A stretch of 51,219 nucleotides of DNA from an aff. Roholtiella sp. LEGE 12411 (GCF_015206995.1 NZ_JADEXR010000032.1:1-51219), one strand, 5' to 3'; numbered from the stretch's first letter, positions 24,130 to 32,757 are shown. A program made the numbers and translations. The notes: generated from the sequence alone by a model not told the origin.

Positions 24130-25215
24130 CTATGCAAATACATTTACTTCACCAGCAGTAAAAGCAACTCGCCCTTCATTAACACCAAAGCTCAGGAAAT
24201 GAGATAATGGATTAACTCTAGCAGCAGCTACATCTGGGTTAATTTCCAGATAACGTGAGCTATCAAAAAATGCAGATGGATCACGTCCTTCAAATCCACC
24301 AAAGGTAAAGTAATGTTGTGCGGCAGTCGTTAAGCCTTGATCTACCGCCTGTTTGACGTCAAGATTATTGTTGAGATATAAGCTCGTATCAAACAAAGCG
24401 TTTGGATCACGTCTCTCAAACTGACCAAATGATGCAAAGTGCTGTGCTCCAGAGGCAAATCCCCCCTGTGCTACAGCTTGTGCTACATCAGGGTTTTGGG
24501 TCAAGTAAAACTCTTCATCAACAAGACCAGTTAGTAAATCGGCTCTTGTGCTAAAGGATGGATTGGGTTTAGTCAGTGTAATGCGACCCCCATCAAATAC
24601 TAGTATTTCAACCCCTGTCAGCGTATCAACTCCATCGAATCCAGTCACATTAGCAATAGTGCGAGTACCTGTAATACTATAGCTCTCGATATTGCTATTA
24701 AAAACCGCCACATCTCTACCAGCACCGCCATCGATAAAATCGTTACCACCGTTACCTTTAAATGCGTCATTACCTGTCCTACCAATCAAAGTGTTATTAC
24801 TTTGATTGGCAATAATGGAGTCGTTTTGGCCCGTTCCTATGACATTAACGAAATTTTCAACTCGGAAGTTAAGATTACCTAAGTTAGGGATATCACGTAC
24901 GATCAGACGATTGTTGGATAAGTCAATCTTGAAAGAAGTAATGCCGTTATTTGCTGCTAAGCCACTAATTGTATTAGCCTGTCCAAAAGAGCCGACGATT
25001 TCTTCAACATTAATAATGCGATCAGTTCCTACGCCACCTTTATTAACAACACCAACGGCTTCCAGAGTTATTGCTGTTGTTAAGCTACTATAATCAACCC
25101 GATCACTACCACTACCTCCAATCAGAATATCATTACCTGCGCTACCAAATATAAAGTCGTTTTCTGAACTGCCAACTAGAATGTCATCACCAGAAGTACC
25201 CTGAAGAATTACCAT
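24130..25215 (-). CDS. RTX-type calcium-binding protein with cyanobacterial C-terminal repeats
   Basis: A 361-residue protein. Nonapeptide-like repeats (GTSGDDILVG, GSAGNDILIGG) open it, and a second cluster (GRTGNDAFKGNGGNDFIDGG) lies near 160-180. The last 130 residues contain three roughly 46-residue repeats of the form YL..NPDVA.AV..G....A..HF..FG..EGR.P. The ATG at 25215 follows GAGGAG; a TTG at 25233 would overlap that site. No Sec signal is present, so type 1 secretion is expected, possibly via the exporter at 16366. Calcium-dependent folding outside the cell and a surface role are family knowledge, not shown here. Confidence 0.85.
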   Translation of the reverse strand: MVILQGTSGDDILVGSSENDFIFGSAGNDILIGGSGSDRVDYSSLTTAITLEAVGVVNKGGVGTDRIINVEEIVGSFGQANTISGLAANNGITSFKIDLSNNRLIVRDIPNLGNLNFRVENFVNVIGTGQNDSIIANQSNNTLIGRTGNDAFKGNGGNDFIDGGAGRDVAVFNSNIESYSITGTRTIANVTGFDGVDTLTGVEILVFDGGRITLTKPNPSFSTRADLLTGLVDEEFYLTQNPDVAQAVAQGGFASGAQHFASFGQFERRDPNALFDTSLYLNNNLDVKQAVDQGLTTAAQHYFTFGGFEGRDPSAFFDSSRYLEINPDVAAARVNPLSHFLSFGVNEGRVAFTAGEVNVFA

Positions 25216-25302
25216 AAAAGCTTGGCTCCTCAATTATTAAGCAAATAATATACTAATAACAGTATACTAACCGCGCATAAAAAGTAAGGGGTATTTGAAA
25301 TA

Positions 25303-25335
25303 CATAACAGACGTTGCATTGCAACGTCTGTTATG
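25303..25335. repeat. Perfect 33-nt palindrome at the toxin breakpoint
   Basis: CATAACAGACGTTGCA and its exact complement, separated by one base (centre 25319). The right end of the palindrome is also the ATG of the truncated toxin frame. Confidence 0.85.
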
Positions 25336-25473
25336 TCAACGAAAATTGGTCGTTTCTATGTCCTGCACGCTTTTCAAAAGAAATCAAAGCAGGGAATTAA
25401 AACTCCACAGGCTGATGTTGACCTGATTAAACAACGCTATAAGGACGCAGTGGCAAGGGAGAAACAAGAATGA
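25333..25473 (+). pseudogene. C-terminal remnant of a HigB/Gp49-like toxin
   Basis: A 46-codon frame reading GRFYVLHAFQKKSKQGIKTP and ending AVAREKQE. It matches the end of phage-derived Gp49/HigB-like RNases (FVYVLHxFQKKS), whose full length is about 110 residues. The N-terminal two thirds are missing, and the break coincides with the palindrome. Its TGA overlaps the antitoxin ATG as ATGA, the normal arrangement of this toxin-antitoxin operon. It is almost certainly inactive. Confidence 0.8.
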
Positions 25474-25796
25474 CACAAGAACCCGTTTTTGAAGAAAGCA
25501 GTGGCAACGTATTCGTTGACCTCGGTTTATCTAATGCAGATGAACTTTTTACTAGGGGAAAGATAGGGATTCAGGTACTACGCCTTTTGAAACAACGCCA
25601 GCTAAAACAGCGTGAAATCAGTGAACTTCTTGGCATTCCCCAACCAGAAGTATCTCATTTGATGAAAGGAGAGTTTCAACGGTTCAGCGAGGGTAAACTG
25701 CTCATTTTCCTCAAGCGACTCGATACGGAAATTACCTTACATCTTCGCCCTCGTCACGCGCCAGGGCAATCTGCTGAAACTGTGATATCGCTATAA
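25470..25796 (+). CDS. XRE-family antitoxin (HigA-like)
   Basis: A 108-residue DNA-binding protein with a Cro/C1-type helix-turn-helix at about 40-75 (LKQREISELLGIPQPEVSHL). In intact loci it neutralises the toxin and represses the operon. Here the toxin is reduced to its last 46 codons, so this is a solitary antitoxin. The reading frame is intact with no sign of decay, which suggests selection or recent toxin loss. Its ATG overlaps the toxin stop by four bases. Confidence 0.85.
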   Translation: MTQEPVFEESSGNVFVDLGLSNADELFTRGKIGIQVLRLLKQRQLKQREISELLGIPQPEVSHLMKGEFQRFSEGKLLIFLKRLDTEITLHLRPRHAPGQSAETVISL

Positions 25797-25995
25797 GGCA
25801 GGATGGAAGGGCAATCGCTACAAGACTTACGCGCAGGTAACGGAAAATCATAGATGCATTCGCGCAGCGTCTCGTAGAGAAGCGGCTTTTGCCGATCTGT
25901 TAGCGACGCAGGAGCGTCACTTTTCAAGACAGGCTACTAATGCACATTTGAGTGATGTCTCGCCCAAAGATGACTTTGCGTGAGATATAAATCAT
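25797..25995. repeat. Intergenic dispersed repeat
   Basis: CGCAGCGTCTCGTAGAGAAG near 25866-25885 is the Nostoc-type dispersed repeat also seen at 10990. GCGACGCAGGAGCGTCAC near 25903 forms a small hairpin. No gene is present. Confidence 0.5.
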
Positions 25996-26724
25996 TTATA
26001 CTTCGCAAGCTGCGGTAATCAAGGATAAAGCTACTACTGGGGCTGTAACTGCTCGGAGGATGCGGCGACCTAGAGAAACAGGTTGGAATCCAGATGCGAT
26101 CGCACTCTCAATTTCTTTTACTGTCCATCCGCCTTCGGGGCCAGTTGCAACAATAATTGGGCCTTTTTCTTTGTCCTGTAAGCAATCTTTTAAATGGGGA
26201 GAGTCGCCACGAGCTACACAGATATATTTCTGGCTATTTGTCAATGACAAATCACTGTTGATTGATGATAAACCAGTATTAAAAGCAACAGCTTCTAAAA
26301 TTGTCGGCACAAAAGAGCGCTCTGATTGCTCAGCAGCTTCGGTGGCGATGCGTCGCCAGCGTTCGAGCTTTTGGGGACTGGGATGAAGTAAGGTGCGATC
26401 GCTCAGCACAGGAGCAATACAGGCTACTCCCAACTCCGTACAACACCGCACTACTTCATCGAATCCATTGCCTTTGGGCAACGCTACTATGAGAGTAATT
26501 AATACAGGTAATTCGGTTTCTACTGTAAGTGGTTCTAAAACCTGTGCCTGTTCTCCTTCTAGCTGTGACAACCACCATTTTCCCTTACCATCCATTGCAA
26601 TAAAGCGATCGCCCTCACGCAAACGCAACACACGTCCTAAGTAATGTTGCTGCTGTTTGGTAAGTAAAATTTGCCCTTGTTGGAATTGAGAGGGGGCGAT
26701 CGCAATTCTTTGGAATTGAGTCAT
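25996..26724 (-). CDS. rsmE: 16S rRNA (uracil-1498-N3)-methyltransferase
   Basis: A 242-residue SPOUT-class enzyme using SAM to methylate U1498 of 16S rRNA. The N-terminal PUA-like domain (about 1-75) holds HYLGRVLRLREGDRF. The knotted C-terminal domain carries IVATGPEGGW and SLGRRILRAVTAPVVAL, both diagnostic of RsmE. The length is normal, and the ATG at 26724 fits the family start. It is a single leftward gene. Confidence 0.93.
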   Translation of the reverse strand: MTQFQRIAIAPSQFQQGQILLTKQQQHYLGRVLRLREGDRFIAMDGKGKWWLSQLEGEQAQVLEPLTVETELPVLITLIVALPKGNGFDEVVRCCTELGVACIAPVLSDRTLLHPSPQKLERWRRIATEAAEQSERSFVPTILEAVAFNTGLSSINSDLSLTNSQKYICVARGDSPHLKDCLQDKEKGPIIVATGPEGGWTVKEIESAIASGFQPVSLGRRILRAVTAPVVALSLITAACEV

Positions 26725-27123
26725 GAAATTTTTCGCCCTGCTTTCTGGAGGTGGATCTAGTTTTTGAACAGCTTGCGATCGTCAACGACTTTTCTAAAAT
26801 GCTGCAAAATTTGATGAAAATTAGTCCTCATCTAAGTAGAATGTCTTGTTCTTCAGCTCAACCTGTGAACCAAAAAGTAGCAACTATTCACCCATTAAGT
26901 GGCTACAAATTTTCTTCCTCATCTATAAACAAAGATTCTAAATCTCGCTAACCACTCGCAACACGAGTAACACTAATTCCGTTATCTCTGGGATAGTAAA
27001 ATATCTAAATTAGAAGCTCCCGTTAAGTCTGCGACTAGAACGGGAGAGAACATCACGATAAATTGTTTCAGTCTGAGGGATATTCTGCTTGGAAAAAGGG
27101 GAATTCTCAGGTGAATTTTCGAT
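26725..27123. other. Intergenic region between sir and rsmE
   Basis: It lies 3' of the sulfite reductase gene and 5' of rsmE. A 66-codon rightward frame here has no ribosome site or recognisable domain. CCCGTTAAGTCTGCGACTAGAACGGG near 27019-27044 can form a CCCGTT/AACGGG hairpin. Confidence 0.4.
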
Positions 27124-29175
27124 TTACAACAGATTTTTTAAGTAAATCTCTACCGCCTCATTAACTAGCTGAGTCATGGGCTTACCTTGGCGAGTTGCGG
27201 TTTCCTTCACCTTGATGTAAATGTCATCTTGCAGGCTGACGCGACGCCGCGCTTTCCCGGTAGCAATGGTAGTATTAGCGATCGCTACTTCCTGATACCC
27301 ACTCTCTTCTGTGATTTCTGCAATAGTAGAGTCTGCCATTGTCTCCATCAAACCATCAGCATCGTCTGTAGTCTCTGCCGTTGCAACAGTTTGAGATTCG
27401 TAATTAGCAGCAAATTCACGGATGGCATCAAAACCAATGCGATCGCAAAAATCACCGAAGCTTTCCCCAGATTTCCGTGAGTGTTTGAAGTAGGTAAAAA
27501 TGGGTTCTAACTGGGTTTCTAAGTCGTTATGGTGCAGGCGTTCCATGTAAGGTAGTGCCAGTCTGGTTTGATCTGGCGAACCCCCTAACCATAATTGGTA
27601 AGATTCTGGAGCACTACCGACAAAGCCGAGTTCTGCTAAGTAGGGACGAGCGCAACCGTTGGGGCAGCCTGTCATTCTTACCACAAAATATTCATTTTGT
27701 AAACCTAATTTATCCAGTAGGTTGCGAATTCGCTCCAAAATGCCTGGTATTGCCCGTTCTGATTCGGTGATTGCTAAGCCGCAAGTGGGCAAAGCCGGGC
27801 AAGCCATTGCATAACGCACTAAAGGCTCGATTTTTTCTGGTTCAGAGACGACGCCATGATTATTGAGAATGTCTTGAATAGCTTGCTTATTCTCTAGTTC
27901 GATGTCGTAAAAAATCAAGTTATGGTTAGGCGTTAGGCGAATGGGCAAGTTAAATTGCTCGACAATTTCTCGTAGGGCAGTTTTCAGTTGAAATGAACCT
28001 TCATCTTTAATCCGGCCATTATCAATGGAAATTCCTAAGAATAACTTGCCATCGCCTTGTTCATCCCAGCCGAGGAAGTCTTGATATTTAAACTCTGGCA
28101 GTGGTTTGAAGGGTTCCACTGGTTTGCCAAAGTATTCCTCAACTTGAGCGCGGAATTTATCCACACCCCAATCGTTAATTAGATATTTTAATCTGGCATG
28201 ACGGCGGTCAGTGCGATCGCCATAATCTCTCTGGGTGGCAACAATCGCTTTCACGACATCATAAACATCATCTTTGGCCACATAGCCAATTGCATCTGCT
28301 AGCCTAGCAAATGTTTCTTCTTTATTGTGTGTCCTACCTAAGCCGCCACCAGCAAAGATATTAAATCCCTCTAATTTTCCCTGCTTATTGGTAATTACTA
28401 CCAAAGTAAGATCTTGGGAATACAAATCAACCGAATTATCTCCTGGCACTGTCACGCAAATTTTGAACTTACGCGGCATGTAGTGCGTGCCATAAATCGG
28501 TTCTTCAGTGCCATGAACAATTGTGCCATTGCCATTGCGCTGTCGGGCTGCTTTCACCTCTGGATCTTCTTCTCTTTGAGACGCTGCGCGAGCAGCACTA
28601 ATTGCCTTTTCTCCATCTAACCAAATTTCGTAATAAGCGCCCGTTTGTGCTGACAGTAAGTCAGCAATATTCTGAGCATACTCCCAAGCATACTGGTATT
28701 CTGGGCGATTCTTATAGGGTACTGGTGGTGCCATTACATTGCGGTTGATGTCGCCACAAGCTCCCAAAGTCGAACCCAAATTTTTGACGATGGTGGCAAT
28801 TGCTGTTTTGAGATTCTTCTTTAAAATCCCGTGCATTTGAAACCCTTGACGGGTGGTTGCTCGCAATGTGTGATTACCATATTCATCAGCCAGCTTGTCT
28901 AAAGCCAGATACAGCTGCGGCGGTACTAAGCCACCTGGATTTTTTGTCCGCAGCATAAATTGATAATCTTTCTCCTGACCTTTAGCGCGATTGTCACGGT
29001 TATCCTGCTGGTAAGAACCGTGAAACTTCAGGAGCTGTACTGCATCTTCGGTGAAGTGGGTTGTGTCCTGAAGTATTTCGGTTGCTACAGGTTCACGCAG
29101 AAAGTTACTTTTTTCTTTGATGCCTTCTACTTTGGAAGGCTTACGGTTGACTATGGGGGGAGCAGATTTAACCAT
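27124..29175 (-). CDS. sir: Ferredoxin-sulfite reductase with C-terminal ribbon-helix-helix-like tail
   Basis: A 683-residue enzyme reducing sulfite to sulfide with electrons from ferredoxin, in the cytoplasm. It has two ferrodoxin-like/siroheme repeats; the [4Fe-4S]-siroheme ligands are C459, C465 (CPALPTC), C504 and C508 (CPNGC). The catalytic core ends near 590. An acidic Thr/Glu linker follows, then residues 642-683, [20 protein letters not shown] ending [12 protein letters not shown]. This last part looks like a ribbon-helix-helix (antitoxin-type) domain. Typical enzymes are about 640 residues. The ATG at 29175 is a good start. An 8-bp inverted repeat lies 47-75 bp upstream. The tail may bind DNA or mediate dimerisation; that is inference. 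Confidence 0.95.
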   Translation of the reverse strand: MVKSAPPIVNRKPSKVEGIKEKSNFLREPVATEILQDTTHFTEDAVQLLKFHGSYQQDNRDNRAKGQEKDYQFMLRTKNPGGLVPPQLYLALDKLADEYGNHTLRATTRQGFQMHGILKKNLKTAIATIVKNLGSTLGACGDINRNVMAPPVPYKNRPEYQYAWEYAQNIADLLSAQTGAYYEIWLDGEKAISAARAASQREEDPEVKAARQRNGNGTIVHGTEEPIYGTHYMPRKFKICVTVPGDNSVDLYSQDLTLVVITNKQGKLEGFNIFAGGGLGRTHNKEETFARLADAIGYVAKDDVYDVVKAIVATQRDYGDRTDRRHARLKYLINDWGVDKFRAQVEEYFGKPVEPFKPLPEFKYQDFLGWDEQGDGKLFLGISIDNGRIKDEGSFQLKTALREIVEQFNLPIRLTPNHNLIFYDIELENKQAIQDILNNHGVVSEPEKIEPLVRYAMACPALPTCGLAITESERAIPGILERIRNLLDKLGLQNEYFVVRMTGCPNGCARPYLAELGFVGSAPESYQLWLGGSPDQTRLALPYMERLHHNDLETQLEPIFTYFKHSRKSGESFGDFCDRIGFDAIREFAANYESQTVATAETTDDADGLMETMADSTIAEITEESGYQEVAIANTTIATGKARRRVSLQDDIYIKVKETATRQGKPMTQLVNEAVEIYLKNLL

Positions 29176-29221
29176 TAGTAAAGTTGTTATAGTATTCTCA
29201 ATAAGACATCAGTGAACGGCA

Positions 29222-29250
29222 AAGCTGCAAAATATGAGCATTATTGCAGC
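29222..29250. promoter_or_regulatory. Inverted repeat upstream of sir
   Basis: AGCTGCAA (29222-29229) and TTGCAGCT (29243-29250) are perfect complements with 13 bases between. The position, 47-75 bp upstream of the start codon, suits an operator or a leader hairpin. The regulator is unknown. Confidence 0.4.
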
Positions 29251-29370
29251 TGTATCCCCGGTAATCCGGCCGGAATAATGGGGAATATTTTAATTTTACC
29301 ACGCTGAAAGCTGGCTTTGTGAGTGAAGCAACACTTAACAAAACATGCTTGTTGTAGCTGTGCATTTTGA

Positions 29371-29418
29371 GTGCCGAGTCCTAAGTAAAGTATAGATTGA
29401 CTTAGGACTCAGTAATTT
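29371..29418 (+). terminator. Hairpin with T-tract
   Basis: GAGTCCTAAGT and ACTTAGGACTC pair perfectly over 11 bp with a 13-base loop, and AGTAATTTTTTTTA follows on the plus strand. It lies just beyond the stop of the broken outer-membrane gene, so it probably served that leftward gene, though the T-tract favours rightward transcripts. Confidence 0.55.
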
Positions 29419-29421
29419 TTT

Positions 29422-29773
29422 TTATTGGAAGCGATAGCCAATACCACCATTGATGCTTCCGCTGTTAAGCTAAAACACCTGAAAGCTTGCATATTGACTC
29501 ATGAGGGTTGTCCAGAGTCAAGAGGAGCCAGTCACGTGCGGGGGTTCCCCCCGTTGAGTGAACTGGCGTTCAATAGTAATTCTGGACTCTGGAATGCGTG
29601 ACTTTTGACAGTCTAAACGCTCATAATATGCAAGTTTATTTGCGTAATAGCTTAGCAACACCAGTACCCTTTTTTATTTGAGCAGAAGCTTTACTATCTG
29701 ATAGAAGAATAGGAGCAATTCTTAATGAAGACAATGCAGCAATTGTCAGAAAAGAGTTTATAAAAAGTTTCAT
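29422..29773 (-). pseudogene. Secreted/outer-membrane protein gene split by a small element
   Basis: The start at 29773 encodes MKLFINSFLTIAALSS, a Sec signal peptide ending in a KASAQ-like cleavage site, then KKGTGVAKLLRK, and stops where the element begins (29636). On the far side, the stretch ending at 29422 encodes NSGSINGGIGYRFQ-stop, with the aromatic C-terminus typical of outer-membrane beta-barrels. The middle of the gene is gone. I infer one gene interrupted and internally deleted; the two halves could come from two related genes. Confidence 0.55.
29472..29636. mobile_element. MITE-like element inside the outer-membrane gene remnant
   Basis: The left end reads AAGCTTGCATATTGACTCAT near 29483 and the right end inverts to AAACTTGCATATTATGAGC, so the termini are inverted repeats. 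Inside are CCAGAGTC..GACTCTGG arms (29511 and about 29592) and a GTGCGGGGGTTCCCCCCGTT hairpin. No coding capacity. Confidence 0.65.
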
Positions 29774-30165
29774 AAGCTTGACCAAAATTTATACTTTTTA
29801 CTTGTATATTCTAGGTAAAAATCTAGATAGATATGTTCTAAATAATCTCTAATTTTGGTTAGATAATTATTACTAATAACACACAAAAATGCAGTTAAAT
29901 TATTTTTTTATTCTGCGAATAAGCTGTTAGAATTACATTTCAAGGCTTTTCAATTAACTTCTTTAGCAATTAGTGGGCGCTTTTGAAACTGGCACAAAAG
30001 CTGCAAATAAAAATTAGTCAGTATATGGTAAATAAAATCTCTAATTAATACTTTTGAGCCAAATTTTTCACATAAAATTAAACAATAGGCTGTAACATCT
30101 ATTGCAATAAGCCATAGAGGGAATCTATTAAGTTAAGTTTTAGTAATTCTCATGGAGATTGAATA
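29774..30165. other. AT-rich divergent intergenic region
   Basis: About 390 bp of strongly AT-rich DNA upstream of both the broken secreted-protein gene and the rightward ADP-ribosylglycohydrolase. No RNA or strong inverted repeat is recognised. Confidence 0.4.
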
Positions 30166-31107
30166 ATGCTAACCGCTGCAAAAACGTTGTCTGGTTTGAT
30201 GGGTTTATGTGTCGGTGATGCGTTGGGTGTGCCAGTGGAGTTTACTAGCCGCACTGAACGAGTCAAATCTCCAGTAACGTGCATGTTGGGTTATGGCACA
30301 TGGAATCAACCACCAGGAACTTGGTCTGATGATAGTTCGCTGACGTTTTGCTTAGCAGAATGTCTTTGTAGAGGGTATTCGTTGGATGCCATAGCTAATT
30401 CCTTTTGGCGCTGGTACAAGGAAGCTTACTGGACTCCCCGTGGCGACGTATTTGATATTGGACAAACTACCCATACTGCAATTATGCGCTTGAAACAGGG
30501 AGTTCAACCCCATCAGGCAGGTGGCAAGGTTGAAAATAGTAATGGCAATGGTTCTTTAATGAGAATTTTGCCGATGGCTTATTGTCACAGAAACTTAACT
30601 TTGGGCGAATTATTGGCGCGGGTGCATGATGTTTCTGCGATTACTCATGCTCATGCGCGATCGCAAATGGCCTGCGGCATTTATATTAGTATTGCTGTGG
30701 CACTCTTAGAAGGGGCTAACCCGCAAACAGCTTACTTACAAGCATTACAAGATATCCAAACAATTTATTCTGTGCGGGAATTTTTGTTAGAAAAGCCGCA
30801 TTTTGGTAGAGTCTTCAGTGGTGAGATTGCTAAGTTACCAGTAGAAGAGATTAATTCAGGCGGCTATGTGGTTGACACCCTGGAGTCATCGCTGTGGTGT
30901 TTGTTAAATAGCTCATCCTACTCTGAAGCGGTACTGAAAGCTGTTAACTTGGGCGGAGATGCTGATACTACAGCTGCTGTAACTGGTGGGTTAGCAGGAA
31001 TTTACTACGGTATGGAAAATATTCCCCAACAATGGATTAATCAAATTGCTCGTAAACAGGACATTATCTACTTAGCAGAGCGTTTTACAAGGGCTGTCTA
31101 CAGCTAG
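30166..31107 (+). CDS. ADP-ribosylglycohydrolase (DraG/ARH family)
   Basis: A 313-residue all-helical hydrolase that removes ADP-ribose from proteins or small molecules using two Mg ions. The family motifs are complete: GDALGVPVEF near the start, TWSDDSS (D55, D56), NGNGSLMRI and GGDADTT (D265, D267). The length is normal. It is a single gene; no ADP-ribosyltransferase is adjacent, so the substrate is open. A weaker relative is encoded at 46152. Confidence 0.9.
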   Translation: MLTAAKTLSGLMGLCVGDALGVPVEFTSRTERVKSPVTCMLGYGTWNQPPGTWSDDSSLTFCLAECLCRGYSLDAIANSFWRWYKEAYWTPRGDVFDIGQTTHTAIMRLKQGVQPHQAGGKVENSNGNGSLMRILPMAYCHRNLTLGELLARVHDVSAITHAHARSQMACGIYISIAVALLEGANPQTAYLQALQDIQTIYSVREFLLEKPHFGRVFSGEIAKLPVEEINSGGYVVDTLESSLWCLLNSSSYSEAVLKAVNLGGDADTTAAVTGGLAGIYYGMENIPQQWINQIARKQDIIYLAERFTRAVYS

Positions 31108-31121
31108 TATTGTTCCTCACG

Positions 31122-31286
31122 TTACTTAATTGTATAAATGGTTATTTTATTTGCTGCTAGGACAACAGCGGTTCCAAGGTATACAGGGATTGTTGATACT
31201 TTAGCTATGATGCGTTCTTGGATAGTTGAGGTGAGTGCTTCTAAATCGGTAGTAGCTTCTTTCGTGAATTCAACACAATAACTCAT
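31122..31286 (-). pseudogene. Truncated RelE/ParE-like toxin
   Basis: A 54-codon frame beginning MSYCVEFTKEATTDLEALTS, then IQERIIAKVSTI, the normal N-terminal half of a RelE-family toxin. After about residue 33 the sequence no longer fits, and the catalytic C-terminal strands are missing or scrambled; the full length would be about 85-90. Its ATG overlaps the upstream antitoxin stop as ATGA, showing the original operon. Probably inactive. Confidence 0.7.
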
Positions 31287-31501
31287 TCCCACTGCAAACC
31301 CAGTTTTTTTGCTACTTCTTCAGCCGGAACTCCACTTTTTCCCGCTTGAGTGCGCCGTAAGGAGTCTAGTAGTTGCTGCTTCACCTCTGGCTTTACTTGT
31401 TTGCCTTCGTCGGGGTCAATCAGCAGAGATTGAATGGTTTCAGTAACAGTTTCCTGAATAAGTAGCTTGAGTTCTTCTATAGTCAAATCTTTGACTTGCA
31501 T
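31283..31501 (-). CDS. Antitoxin-like protein of the RelE-type locus
   Basis: A 72-residue acidic, helical protein (LTIEELKLLIQETVTETIQS at the N-terminus, AGKSGVPAEEVAKKLGLQWE at the C-terminus). Short cyanobacterial antitoxins of this type pair with RelE toxins. The next gene starts in a 4-base overlap with its stop. The frame is intact although the toxin is broken. Confidence 0.7.
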   Translation of the reverse strand: MQVKDLTIEELKLLIQETVTETIQSLLIDPDEGKQVKPEVKQQLLDSLRRTQAGKSGVPAEEVAKKLGLQWE

Positions 31502-31632
31502 AGGATCGATAAATAATAACTGTTTATCTTATTGTGGCATTTAGCAGAGACATAGACACAGAGTTGCTTCTTATTGTGTCTCCCTGTCTTTTGGTGGAGG
31601 AGATAAAAACCCCGTTTGGCAGGATGGTATTT

Positions 31633-31875
31633 TTATTCATCAGTCTCAGGTATTACTTCTTCTGCTGTCGCTTCATTCTCAGAAATGTCAATGGCTTGTA
31701 AAACCTGTTTAACTATTTTTGGGTGCAATATTTTTCCTGAATGAAAAGGAATCACTACTCTCACTTTTTCTCGAAAATAAATCCTGTGACTTCCTTTACT
31801 TCTAATTTGAATAAAGCCTACATCTAATAAAAGTTTTTCAGCTTCTGTTGCAGTCAAACGTGGCAGCTTAGGCAA
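31633..31875 (-). CDS. hicA: HicA mRNA interferase toxin
   Basis: An 80-residue toxin of the HicA/YcfA double-stranded-RNA-binding fold. PRLTATEAEKLLLDVGF opens it and the catalytic His is H30 in SKGSHRIYF, followed by IPFHSGKILHPKIVKQVL. It would cleave mRNA and inhibit translation when free. The C-terminal 20 residues are an acidic extension beyond the usual 60-65. The start overlaps the end of hicB by 8 bases, so it is translated after the antitoxin. It appears intact. Confidence 0.9.
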   Translation of the reverse strand: MPKLPRLTATEAEKLLLDVGFIQIRSKGSHRIYFREKVRVVIPFHSGKILHPKIVKQVLQAIDISENEATAEEVIPETDE

Positions 31876-32092
31876 CTTTTACCTCCAAGGTTATTGTGAA
31901 TATCTCCTTGTTATTAAGCGCCTGTTTTTCTGAATTTGACAAGGTTTCTATATAAAGCTCAACTGCTTCTTTAATATTTGCCTGTACTTCTTCTAGGGAA
32001 TCACCTTGAGATTGACAACCAGGAAGTTCAGGACAATAAGCATAATATCCATATTCATCTTTTTCGATAACAATGCTAACTTTATACGACAT
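31868..32092 (-). CDS. hicB: HicB antitoxin
   Basis: A 74-residue partial-RNase-H-fold antitoxin with the family motif YYAYCPELPGCQSQGDSLEE and NIKEAVELYIE. It lacks a C-terminal DNA-binding domain, as in the short HicB group, so operon autoregulation may be weak or absent. It is first in the operon and overlaps hicA by 8 bases. A small inverted-repeat element begins 56 bp upstream. Confidence 0.9.
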   Translation of the reverse strand: MSYKVSIVIEKDEYGYYAYCPELPGCQSQGDSLEEVQANIKEAVELYIETLSNSEKQALNNKEIFTITLEVKVA

Positions 32093-32147
32093 ATCAAAGT
32101 TACCTTTACTCGTTCAATAACTATTATCACTTCTCATCCCTCTCCTG

Positions 32148-32317
32148 ATATCTTGCACCAGGCGACTGGAAGTCGCGGCTACACAGGCAAAACCCGCTTG
32201 CGCGGGTTGAAAACTTTGATTTTGTATTAGTCCGCGTGGTGCGCTTCGCGCAGCGCAAGCGCGATAGGCGGACTTTGTTTGTATGGCCGCGATTTCTAAT
32301 CATCTGGTGCAAGATAT
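32148..32317. mobile_element. MITE-like element between hicB and the CHAT remnant
   Basis: Perfect 14-bp terminal inverted repeats: ATATCTTGCACCAG at 32148-32161 and CTGGTGCAAGATAT at 32304-32317. The arms continue imperfectly inward (AAGTCGCGGCTACACAGGCA against GAAATCGCGGCCATACAAAC). At the centre is a GTGGTGCGCTTCGCGCAGCGC stem. No coding capacity. Confidence 0.85.
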
Positions 32318-32319
32318 GA

Positions 32320-32757
32320 GTCTCTCGTTAGGAAGGCTTCCTAGACAGCACTGACCCAGAGTTATCAGGAATTGTCCTTTCCCTGATAGATAAACAAGGT
32401 AAGTCCCAAAGAGGCTTTTTACGACTCACAGATATCTTTAAACTCAACTTCCCGGCAGAGTTGGTGGTGCTGAGTGCCTGCGAAACCGGGCTAGGTAAAG
32501 AAGTTAAAGGAGAAGGGCTAGTGGGGTTGACAAGAGGATTAATGTATGCACATGCCGCGCGGGTGGTAGTCTCTTTATGGAACGTTGATGATGAGGCGAC
32601 ATCGTTATTAATGAGCCAATTTTACAGCCAAATATTGCATCAAGGGAAAACTCCGGCTGCTGCCCTCAGAGCCGCACAACTAAAAATGTGAGAACAAGAA
32701 AAGTGGCGCAACCCCTATTCTTGGTCGGCTTTTACCTTGCTGGGTGAGTGGCGGTGA
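32320..32757 (+). pseudogene. C-terminal remnant of a CHAT-domain (caspase-like) protein
   Basis: In one frame it reads FLDSTDPELSGIVLSLID, then LVVLSACETGLGKE (the caspase-type Cys), GLVGLTRGLMYA, VVVSLWNVDDEATS and AAALRAAQLKM. A TGA (32689-32691) follows where homologues have Trp, then EQEKWRNPYSWSAF and LLGEWR-stop. The catalytic His-Gly motif and all TPR repeats upstream are lost at the element boundary (32317). CHAT proteins are proteases or signalling components; this one is dead. Confidence 0.85.

Noticed and set aside
26751-26951. 66-codon rightward open frame
   Set aside because: Non-ATG start, no ribosome site, no recognisable fold; lies in the sir-rsmE spacer.
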